Shown: in pieces, positions 56,404-64,000 of the stretch
Position numbering within the stretch: position 1 is the first letter of the stretch
Layout: each line of letters begins with the position of its first letter
Assembly (NCBI RefSeq): GCF_040939125.1
Contig: NZ_CP162495.1
Span: 3,782,001 to 3,846,000, forward strand
From: Clostridium sp. BJN0013
GTDB lineage: Bacteria > Bacillota > Clostridia > Clostridiales > Clostridiaceae
DNA: 64,000 bases
Direction of reading: 5' to 3'
Program-made: the position numbers and the translations under genes
The notes under the pieces: model-generated
Database searches by the model: none
What the model was told of the DNA's origin: nothing
Seen by the model: the letters and a program-made list of their open reading frames with translations, nothing else

Positions 56404-58525
56404 ATCGATTAAGAAAAAGAGATTGCTCCCTTTCCCTCATCTAAGAACCGTACGTGAGAGTTTCCCGCTCATACGGCTCAAGCATTTCTTCACCCTTTCA
56501 GGCAGCAACAAATGTATGCAGTTTTATCTTTCTTTTATCAAAATAGTCCTTGTCTAAGAAAGGTGTTTTTATGATCTGCAATTTTGGATATCTGACGATT
56601 TTAATCCGTCTCAAATTAATTAGACTGTACTCGTCCGTCTTGAAAAGCCATCTTTTCCAACCTTTTTCATGCCAGTATTTATTTAGTCTCCACCATTTGT
56701 TCTTATTTGGGTGTCTATGTTTTGCCCATTGCTGTAGTAAGTGATAAAGGGTGTTGTTAATATTTGAAAAGGCTTTACTAGCAACCACGTGTTTGTGATA
56801 ATTTGTCCAACCTCTTATGACTTGATTAAGCCTTCTTATTAAGTCAGATTGGGTGCTAGCTTTCCCCTCCTTAAGGATTATTGTGGAACATCTCCTAATT
56901 ATGTTTTTAATAGAACTTTTAGAAGGTTTAACTATTAATTTCCCACTGTATTTCTTAAATGTCCAGCCAAGAAAGTCAAACCCTTTGTCGATATGTGTGA
57001 TTGTAGTCTTTTCTTCTGATAGTGTTAGACCTCTTGATTGGAGGAATTGACTAACAGTAGTTTTAAGTTCTTCAGCAATTTCTTTTGAGTTTGCAGTAAT
57101 AACAAAATCATCAGCATACCGAATCAAGTTCACTTTAGTTTTGGCTCTGTAATGATTTTCTATTTTACCTTTTGAATTTCTATGATATTTATCTTGAATC
57201 ACTTTTTCGAGTCCATCTAATGTCATATTTGCATATATACTTGAGATTGCACCGCCTTGTGGCGACCCTGTTTCCGTTGGGAACAGCTTTTCTTCATATA
57301 TATATCCCGATTTTAGGAACTGCTTCATAATAATTTTATCCATTGGTATATTGTTTTGTAACCATTCATGGTTAATGTTATCAAAGCAACCTTTAATATC
57401 GCCTTCAAGTATCCATGTCGGAGAACACTTTCTAGCTAATACACAAAATATCTGCTCACAGGCATCTTTTGCACTTCGTCCACGGCGGAATCCAAAGGAA
57501 ATGGAATCACCTTTTGTTTCTGCGATTGGCTCAAGCGCTAGTGCATATAATGTTTGCATTGCTCTATCATACATTGTTGGTATACCTAATGGACGTTTCT
57601 GTTTTTTACCTTTCTTTTCGATGTATACTCGTCTTAAAGGTTTTGCTTTATAGTTTTTGTCAGTAAGTGAAAGCACAGCTTTCATCTTCGAAGCAGAGGT
57701 AGACCATAGTTTTTTGTCTACTCCAGACGTATTCTTCCCTTTATTTGTTGTTACTTTTCTTACAGCATAAGCCTTAGCTGAAAAAGAGTGGGTTAATAAG
57801 TATTGTAATCTTTTGGCTTTATTATTGTCCCCTTTTTTTGTTGCCTTAGCGATTCGGGTTTGTAGTCTATTAACATCGAATTCAACTTGTTTCCAGTCAA
57901 TTGTTTCCCATTGAAATTCAAGTGATTTCGTGTCTTTTAGTCTCTCGGTTTTATCCGTCGTTGAATTACTAAAATTCATAAATATATACTCCTTTCCTGC
58001 TAAGAAATACCATAGGATAAGTCTGCACTCTTTCGAATTAGGGCAAATTTTGAACCCTTATCTGTTTTCATTACAAAATCAGCATTCGCTTTTTATCCTT
58101 TTCTTCTGCCCTCTATGTCATTTCGCCCCTTACGGTTAGATACCTCTCGATGGAGGAACATATAGGGTTTACCAAGTTCCACATAATACATAATTGTAAA
58201 TGCCTTAGGAGTCATCTTTAAACCGGGAGTTCTTTATCCATTCGCATTGGTTTAACAGTTGGCCTTTGCTCGACTCCTTACCATTTTGGTCAAAGCGTTT
58301 CAGCCTATTTCGCTTTCTCCAGCGTAACGATTCCTACAATGATTCACTTTACGTTCTCCATAGCATTCTTACTCTAGCAGTTGTCCCAGCTTAGGCTACT
58401 CGAACTTCCACATTGTCTCGTGAGCTTTCTAACCCAAACGTTACCATTCACGCTAGTCACGATAGAGTTACCCCGAATGGATGGGGCAGTCTTACGACAA
58501 TGTATTACGCGACTTCTTGTCGCAC
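56404..58525 (-). mobile_element. Group II intron copy 2 with maturase ORF
   Basis: Starts GTGCGAC (complement of 58519-58525) and ends AATCGAT (complement of 56404-56410), 2,122 nt, the same length as copy 1, and no difference was seen in the stretches compared. Domain V at 56445-56479. The exon junction reads HSDRGSQ before and YVSKEYK after, the same codon position of OrfB as copy 1. Confidence 0.93.
56498..57979 (-). CDS. ltrA: Group II intron reverse transcriptase/maturase, copy 2
   Basis: 493 aa, identical in sequence to the protein at 10766-12247: RT motifs including YADD, maturase domain X, no HNH domain. Identity with the first copy although the host IS3 elements differ shows recent intron spread. 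The ribosome binding site GGAAAGGAG lies upstream of the ATG. Confidence 0.93.
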   Translation of the reverse strand: MNFSNSTTDKTERLKDTKSLEFQWETIDWKQVEFDVNRLQTRIAKATKKGDNNKAKRLQYLLTHSFSAKAYAVRKVTTNKGKNTSGVDKKLWSTSASKMKAVLSLTDKNYKAKPLRRVYIEKKGKKQKRPLGIPTMYDRAMQTLYALALEPIAETKGDSISFGFRRGRSAKDACEQIFCVLARKCSPTWILEGDIKGCFDNINHEWLQNNIPMDKIIMKQFLKSGYIYEEKLFPTETGSPQGGAISSIYANMTLDGLEKVIQDKYHRNSKGKIENHYRAKTKVNLIRYADDFVITANSKEIAEELKTTVSQFLQSRGLTLSEEKTTITHIDKGFDFLGWTFKKYSGKLIVKPSKSSIKNIIRRCSTIILKEGKASTQSDLIRRLNQVIRGWTNYHKHVVASKAFSNINNTLYHLLQQWAKHRHPNKNKWWRLNKYWHEKGWKRWLFKTDEYSLINLRRIKIVRYPKLQIIKTPFLDKDYFDKRKIKLHTFVAA

Positions 58526-59143
58526 CTGACTGCCTCTGTCACTATGTATAATAAGGGGATTAAGCAACTTCCTATTTTGTTTAGCTTTATTAATTGTGTC
58601 AATAACACAGGAAACAGCTAATGTTTCTGCAAGAGTCCAAGCTATAATTTTTCGAGAGTATAAGTCCATAATACTTGTAAGATATACAAAACCTGTGTTG
58701 GTCCAAAGATATGTGATGTCTGTACACCATACTGCATTTGGTGTAGATGGGTTAAACTTCTCATTTAGGATGTTTTCAAGTTTACTGCTGAAATCAGAAT
58801 CTTTTGTAGTAACGGTATATGGCTTTACATATTGAGCTTTAATACCAAGCTCCTTCATGTATTTTCCAACGGTGCGTTCTGATATTTTTTCGCCAGTTTT
58901 TTGTATTTCTTTTGTAATTTTAGGAGCACCATAATTTTGATGTAATTTATCATAAATTTCCCTAATTTCTTCTTTTACAGCTTTCTTTCTCTTTTGCCTG
59001 CTGGATGGCAGGCGATGCAGCCATGAATTATACCCTGAACGTGAAACGCCTAATATACGAAGCATTCCGCTGATAGAAGCCCGGCGTTTCCCTTGAAGTT
59101 CTTCATGTTTATTCAAGACTTCAAGATAGATTGCTTCTGTCAT
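58526..59143 (-). pseudogene. IS3-family OrfB, 5' exon (element no. 2)
   Basis: Starts MTEAIYLEVLNKHEELQGKR and has the HTH_21 motif (HQNYGAPKITKEIQ), first Asp in AVWCTDITYLW, second Asp in LIIHSDRGSQ, where the intron begins. The open frame runs a few codons into intron sequence (to 58505). The start overlaps the orfA stop by 4 bp; a slippery A AAA AAA G run in orfA allows the usual OrfAB fusion. Confidence 0.87.
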
Positions 59144-59439
59144 TTTCCCAAAATGCCTATGGCTTTTTTTAATACATCAAGAGCATCCTTTGTGTTACGA
59201 AGTTCACGCTTTAATCGTACAATCTCTTTTTGTTCATCGCTGGAATAATTACCAGAACCACGAACTTCGATACCATTTTCACTTTTAGAATCCCTAATCC
59301 ATTTTGATAAAGTACTGGCACCTATATCAAGGTTTAGGGCACAACCTCTTATTCCAAGTTCTTTATGATCCATATAGTATCTTACGGAATCTTCTTTAAA
59401 CTGTTTGTCATGTTGTTTTCTCATGATAAGTTCCCCCAT
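59140..59439 (-). CDS. IS3-family transposase OrfA (element no. 2)
   Basis: 99 aa (a start six codons in, MRKQHDKQFKEDSVRYYMDH, is also possible). HTH: GCALNLDIGASTLSKWIRDS; coiled coil: DEQKEIVRLKRELRNTKDAL. Binds the IS ends and is fused to OrfB by frameshifting at the A7 run near 59166. Confidence 0.87.
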   Translation of the reverse strand: MGELIMRKQHDKQFKEDSVRYYMDHKELGIRGCALNLDIGASTLSKWIRDSKSENGIEVRGSGNYSSDEQKEIVRLKRELRNTKDALDVLKKAIGILGK

Positions 59440-59489
59440 TTCTTATATTCATTTTAACCTCTATCGGGAACTTTCTCAATTTATCTTGT

Positions 59490-59800
59490 ACTATTTTTAT
59501 TCTAGCATCAGTTTTTTAACTATCCTCATCTTATTATCCAATACAACAACAATATTTTTTCCTTTGTGCTTTACTATACTCAATTCCACTTCTATTTTTC
59601 TCCATACTTACTTTACATATCTAATAAGTTTATATTACTATCATAATACAATTTAACATAACCATCAATAATAACATATTCCTTATCAATATCTATAACA
59701 AATATAGTACTCATTCATTTTTATATTCTTTCTATCTATACTCTCTAATAGCACTATATCACTAATATTTTTTATAATTATATTAGTATTTACTATCTAT
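59490..59800 (-). pseudogene. Possible Tn554-type TnpA N-terminus and other debris
   Basis: Next to the IS3 end a short frame reads VKHKGKNIVVVLDNKMRIVK, which resembles the N-terminus of Tn554-like integrases, then stops. Further out a 33-codon frame begins MSTIFVIDIDKEYVIIDGYV with a weakly similar pattern. Both are too short to be sure. With the TnpB/TnpC pieces on the other side they would make a tnpABC module gutted by IS3. Confidence 0.3.
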
Positions 59801-59822
59801 ACTATAATCACTAAAGATAACA

Positions 59823-61586
59823 TTATTTTAACACCACATTTCTATTTATATATTTATTCCAATGTTCTCCATATAATTTTTTATACTCATCACAATATTG
59901 AATTAATTCATAATGACTTCCATTGCCAACTAACTTGCCATTACTCATAACAAATATATTATGAACTTGTAATAATGTTGTAAGCCTATGTGCAATTACA
60001 ATTATAGTTTTATTTTTTGACAATAAATTTAATGTATTTAATATATATTCTTCCGATTCACCATCTAAGCCTGATGTTATTTCATCAAATAAAAAGATTT
60101 TTCTATTACTTATTATAGCTCTTGCAATTGCTAATTTTTGTTTTTGACCACCAGATAAACTCATTGCACCGTCACCAATACGGGTTAAATACTTTTGTGG
60201 TAAACTTTCTATATAATTATCAATATGTGCTGTTTCACATGCTTTTTTGACATCTTCAATTTTTACATTATGATTTAATATTGCTAAGTTTTCAAATATA
60301 CTTCCACTAAAAATAAATGGATCCTGTTGAATATATACTATATTATTTCTTAATGAGTTTAATGATATATCGTTAATGTTGTACCCATCAATTATAATGT
60401 TACCATTGTTTACTTCATATAATCTGCAAATTAAGTTTAAAAGTGTACTTTTTCCACATCCATTTAATCCAACAATTCCATATAAAGAATTTGGCTTTAT
60501 TTTTAAAGAAAAATTATTTAATAAATAATTATTACTATCATCATATTTGAAATTTATATTGTTTATAATAATGCTTCCTCTTTTAAATAATATATTATCC
60601 ATTTTTTCAACAGGTTGTTCATAGCTTAGAGAATTTATATATTCAACTCTTTCCATAGAAACTTTTAATGTTTTCATACTTATATGAAAATCTGAGAATT
60701 TATAAATTGAATTTACAAATTTACCTAAATAGCTGTTAAAAGCAACGTAAGATCCAACTGTTAGTTTATTACCAATTATAAGGATAGATGCATAAAAAAG
60801 TATCATCCATTGAGAAATTGATGCAATAAACTGATTAACAAGATTATAGATTAATGTTATCATTTTAATAATAAATGTATTTTTTATTGATTCATTTAAG
60901 AATGATGAATATCTATTCATAACATTTTGTAAAATATTCAAACACTTTATTTCCTTATAAGAATTTAATACTTCGTTTAAATAAGCAAAATATGAATCAG
61001 CAATTTTTTTGCCTTTTCGTGTATTAGTATCGATACTCTTTCCCAAAAAAAACATGAATAGAAAATTAATTGGGATTATCATTATTGCTATTAATGATAA
61101 TTTCAATGATATTTTTAGTATAAAGTATAAGGAAACAACTATATCTATAATATATATAATAAAATCTGACAAATCATTTATAATAAATTTACAAATAACC
61201 GATGCATCTCCTTCAATCCTAGAAACATATTCACCAATTTTTAGTTTTTGATACTCAGACATAGTTGTACTCATAATTTTATTAAACAATTTAGTTTTTA
61301 TATCATATGTAATTTTATTATTTAACTTAGCAGAAAGATACGTTTCAATTGAACTTAAAATTGAATTTACAAAAAAAATTATTATCATAAATATTATTAT
61401 TTTTTTTATGTACACTAGATTTTTACAAATAACATAATCTACACTTTTACCAAATAAATATAGTGGTAATAAAGTTATTACATCAGATATAATAGCTATA
61501 GTATATAAAATTAACAACTGAAACTTATATTTACTAGAATACATGTAGCTATGTTTTATTGAAATAATTAAATTGTATAAAAACAT
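59823..61586 (-). CDS. ABC exporter (fused membrane and ATPase domains)
   Basis: 587 aa. The type I ABC transmembrane domain covers about 15-310 with six helices. The ATPase domain has Walker A IVGLNGCGKSTLLNLI, Q-loop VYIQQDPFIFSG, signature MSLSGGQKQKLAIARAI, Walker B KIFLFDEITSGLDGES and H-loop IVIAHRLTTL. There is no N-terminal C39 peptidase, so any peptide leader would need a separate protease. This architecture is typical of bacteriocin/RiPP or lipid exporters. It lies about 1.2 kb downstream of the Cys-rich peptide gene on the same strand, with an IS630 relic between. Ribosome binding site AAAGGAATTATT. Confidence 0.85.
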   Translation of the reverse strand: MFLYNLIISIKHSYMYSSKYKFQLLILYTIAIISDVITLLPLYLFGKSVDYVICKNLVYIKKIIIFMIIIFFVNSILSSIETYLSAKLNNKITYDIKTKLFNKIMSTTMSEYQKLKIGEYVSRIEGDASVICKFIINDLSDFIIYIIDIVVSLYFILKISLKLSLIAIMIIPINFLFMFFLGKSIDTNTRKGKKIADSYFAYLNEVLNSYKEIKCLNILQNVMNRYSSFLNESIKNTFIIKMITLIYNLVNQFIASISQWMILFYASILIIGNKLTVGSYVAFNSYLGKFVNSIYKFSDFHISMKTLKVSMERVEYINSLSYEQPVEKMDNILFKRGSIIINNINFKYDDSNNYLLNNFSLKIKPNSLYGIVGLNGCGKSTLLNLICRLYEVNNGNIIIDGYNINDISLNSLRNNIVYIQQDPFIFSGSIFENLAILNHNVKIEDVKKACETAHIDNYIESLPQKYLTRIGDGAMSLSGGQKQKLAIARAIISNRKIFLFDEITSGLDGESEEYILNTLNLLSKNKTIIVIAHRLTTLLQVHNIFVMSNGKLVGNGSHYELIQYCDEYKKLYGEHWNKYINRNVVLK

Positions 61587-61779
61587 TATTAATAATTCCT
61601 TTCAAAATATTAAATTAACGTGAGTTCGATGAAAAACCTTAGTATTTCCAGCACTTGAAAGACTGTAGACTATACTATTCTTATAATTATGTAAACAATA
61701 GTTTTATATTTTTGTTTTTTATATAAATCTCATTATTAGGTAGCCACTAAAAATTCTCCAAAATTCACACACTAAAAAA

Positions 61780-62400
61780 ATACAGTTTTGGAGATGATAT
61801 TTACTATGAACAAAAAGCTTGAAGTTAATATTTAACATAGTTCTTATGCTATGTTAAAACAATTATATAAAACTGAAAAGGATGTAAGAATGAAAATTAG
61901 ACTACTTGTAATTCTATACTTTTTTGAAGGCTACTCAAATATAAAAGTAACTAAACTGGTTCATCAATCTAGCTCAACGTTAGAAGATACCTCTATGGGT
62001 ATAATAAATTGGGATCAGTTGGAACTGTTAACCCTAAAACTGGTGATTTATCACAACAGTTGAGTGACAAAGGAAATACCGAAAACTTCAAGTATTTTTT
62101 TTATACAGTATCTAAAGATTATTCCAATAAAAAAGTGATAATCATTGCTGACAATATAAAGCACCATCATTTTAAAAGTATAAACAAATACTTAGAAAAA
62201 TTAAAGAACATTGAATTTTTCTACTTACCCCTATACTGCTCTGAACTAAATGCTGTAGAACATTTGTAAAAAAATATACGTGCTAATATTACACATAATA
62301 CACTTTTTAGTGCTTTTACAGAATTAATACAGCAGGTGAATTCTTATTTTTATTGCCTGAAAGAGGATTAAAGAGTAAGTTACATAAATTGTGTGCATAT
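61780..62400 (+). pseudogene. IS630-family transposase, decayed
   Basis: A hairpin CTCCAAAA ... TTTTGGAG (about 61759-61796) precedes an ATG at 61806. Then come the HTH part (MKIRLLVILYFFEGYSNIKV), a frameshifted middle (SVGTVNPKTGDLSQQLSDKG) and the DDE_3 end (KVIIIADNIKHHHFKSINKY, FFYLPLYCSELNAVEHL with Asp and Glu), followed by stops. At least two stops or frameshifts separate the parts. About 340 bp after it (62400-62740) show no recognisable gene. Confidence 0.7.
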
Positions 62401-62758
62401 ATATGCTAACCTTCCCATTTGGAAGTTAGCTATTTGTTATTTTAAATTATATGGCATACTTTAAAATAATGTAATCTTATAGCATTGATATTACACAGTT
62501 CATCACATAAACTTCCGTCAAACTCACATTAAATTAACATATTAGGAGATGTTATGTATTGGGGAGCTAATTTTTTATCATATAATATCAAATATATATA
62601 TTAACTCTATAATAGTACAAAAGTGATTGAATAATTTTAAACTTGTAAAATACTCAATTAAAAATGCACTATTATAGATTGACTCTATTAGTTATTGGTT
62701 TACTCCCAATAAGTAGTTAGCATAATATATTACAAATTTTTTATTTATAAATTACTAA

Positions 62759-62920
62759 TTACCACTTAAGTGCTCGACATCCTTCACATGGTCCCAAACA
62801 GTGACCTTCACATGAAGTACATGAGTTTGAGCAACCTATAACACAACCACTACCACAAAAAATCAAAGGATTAATATCCTGTGATTTGTTTTGTAAATCC
62901 TTTTTTACATCTAATTTCAT
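62759..62920 (-). CDS. 8-cysteine peptide, RiPP-precursor-like
   Basis: 53 aa. A polar Lys/Asp/Gln leader (MKLDVKKDLQNKSQDINPLI, 1-20) is followed by a compact Cys/Gly/Ser-rich core (21-53) with eight cysteines at 22, 26, 30, 34, 37, 41, 45 and 48, spaced x3-x3-x3-x2-x3-x3-x2, and the tail RALKW. The ribosome binding site AAAGGAGAAATTTT is ideal. The leader/core layout and regular Cys spacing match precursors of radical-SAM-modified peptides (sactipeptide/ranthipeptide type), but no maturase is in the window. A small metal-binding protein is the alternative. An ABC exporter and immunity-type ABC pair lie downstream on the same strand. Confidence 0.6.
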   Translation of the reverse strand: MKLDVKKDLQNKSQDINPLIFCGSGCVIGCSNSCTSCEGHCLGPCEGCRALKW

Positions 62921-62951
62921 AAAATTTCTCCTTTCATTTTATTATTAATTA

Positions 62952-62999
62952 GGCGTTTGTGAAACGCCGCAATCCGCATAAATGCGGGATATTTTTTGT
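62952..62999. other. Tandem GC-rich hairpins at an element border
   Basis: GGCGTTT-GTG-AAACGCC (about 62953-62969) and CCGCAT-AA-ATGCGG (about 62974-62987) followed by TATTTTTT. It lies between the Cys-rich peptide gene (-) and a transposase gene (+). It may be the left end of that element, or a terminator stopping plus-strand transcription. Confidence 0.5.
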
Positions 63000-63090
63000 T
63001 ACAAAATAAAATAGCTCCTCACTGATTTATGGTAAAATTGAATTGACAAGAAACAAAATCACCATTTCCTCGGAAAGGAGTTACATATAC

Positions 63091-64000
63091 ATGATATCAT
63101 ATAAACAGCTTTCTTTGGCAGATGTTTATTCTGATTGCAAAGAAAAATTTGAAAGCAACAAATGTCAGTTTCTTTCTTTACTTGAAAATAGTATTGATCT
63201 TGATGATTTGGTTCCTGTTTCTTTCATAAATCATTTTTACGCTTCCACCAGAAGGCCTCGTAAATATAAGCTTTATGCCATGATTCGTGCTTTGATTTTG
63301 CAACATATTTTTTCTATCCCTATAGACTCTCTTTTAATCATTTTTCTTAAGTATTCTCAAGAGTTAAGGGATTTCTGCGGTTTTCTTAAAGTTCCTGATG
63401 CTTCTAAGTTTACTCGTTTTAAACAAGACTTCCTTTTGGACTTACAATACATGTTCGATTATCTGGTTGATATCACCGAACCGATATGCCAACAAATTGA
63501 TGCAAAACTTGCTTCTATGACTATTTTTAATACTTCTGGTATTGAAGCTTTCGTCACTGAAAATAATCCTAAATACGCTAACCGCATCATAAAACAACTT
63601 AAAGCTTTTAAGAAGGTACATGGTTTGGATGATTCTTATGATCCTTATAAAGCTGCCTATGGTTCTATGCCTTCACATGCTGCAGCTAACCTAGCCATTC
63701 AGCAAATGTACATTAACGGGTATTTCTGCTATTCTTTTAATTTGGTATTATAACCAACGGTCTTGGCATTGTAAGAAACATTTCGTTTTACAATAAAAAT
63801 TTTCTTGAGACTCATCCAGATATTGTTATTGAGAAAAAATCTGATTCACCTGATGAGGATAAGTCTCTTGCTGATGCTAAAGCATTTATACCTGTTCTTA
63901 AGGATTTTCTTGAAAAACATCCTTTGATAAATCCAAAAACCTTTTTAGGTGATGCAGCCTTTGACAGCATTGAAATTTATCGCTACCTTTTGCAGGAATT
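63091..64000 (+). pseudogene. DUF772-type (IS1182-like) transposase, frameshifted and cut by window end
   Basis: Starts MISYKQLSLADVYSDCKEKF after GGAAAGGAGTTACAT. The DUF772-type N-terminus is RPRKYKLYAMIRALILQHIF. The first catalytic segment reads TIFNTSGIEAF where Asp is expected in place of Asn. The frame ends at 63753 (SFNLVL), but the protein continues in another frame (GIITNGLGIVRNISFYNKNF, then FLGDAAFDSIEIYRYLLQE) to the window edge; one base was lost near 63738. It looks inactive. Confidence 0.72.

Larger units (their letters stand above)
56071..59489 (-). mobile_element. IS3-family element no. 2, carrying a group II intron
   Basis: Similar ends: ACAAATTAAAATGAGAAAAT at 56073-56092, and on the other side the reverse complement ACAAGATAAATTGAGAAAGT at about 59470-59489. 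Without the 2,122-nt intron the element is about 1.3 kb. OrfA and OrfB frames are intact around the intron. It replaced most of a Tn554-type module. It is a different IS3 subtype from element no. 1 (OrfA and OrfB differ clearly in sequence). Confidence 0.75.

Overview
The window is a low-GC Firmicute chromosome, most likely a Clostridium of cluster I. Evidence: strongly A+T-rich DNA and codon use, strong AGGAGG-type ribosome binding sites, GatCAB, RNase PH/RdgB/YfcE, LigA-PcrA, a triple-tyrosine-repeat protein, a type I pullulanase and a RodA of clostridial type. The species is not determined.

Three parts. (1) 1-16.7 kb is an insertion-sequence graveyard: IS1182, IS982, IS110, IS3 and IS4 family elements, broken genes (nhaC, dinB, a PLP aminotransferase, a MerR regulator, phd/doc, a phage Rha fragment), a three- to four-repeat CRISPR relic, and a few intact genes (csaA, a D-2-hydroxyacid dehydrogenase, a small tail-anchored protein). 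The MerR gene is split by an IS3 element that is itself split by a 2,122-nt group II intron. (2) 16.8-48.8 kb is mostly ordinary core genome. A 15-member tRNA array with an internal duplication is followed by yfcE-rdgB-rph, a PurM-like protein, gatCAB, ligA-pcrA, a YerC-type regulator, an rsuA-family synthase, a lytic transglycosylase, a triple-tyrosine protein, pullulanase, yaiI, pgi, a RacA-like HTH protein, a YidC paralogue, an M56/BlaR1 relic and a MarR-MATE pair. pgi, blaR1 and the MATE gene each carry one frameshift. (3) 48.9-64 kb is a second graveyard (IS630, IS5/IS427, IS91-like, IS3, Tn554-like remnants and a DUF772-type transposase) around rodA and a scattered minus-strand group that looks like a broken peptide (RiPP/bacteriocin) locus. 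That group is an 8-cysteine 53-aa precursor-like peptide, an ABC exporter and a BcrA-type ABC pair.

Two signals run through the whole window. First, at least five dispersed copies of a structured, RNA-like intergenic element (near 1, 22.8, 28.7, 35.4 and 42.8 kb). Second, three copies of one group II intron lineage (two full length and apparently identical, one collapsed), all lying immediately before the same Tyr codon of IS3-family orfB genes. The two full copies are inverted relative to each other and bracket about 44 kb that contains the core block.

The best candidates for new biology are the cysteine-rich peptide locus, the dispersed RNA-like element, the IS3-specific intron targeting and a putative IS110 bridge RNA.
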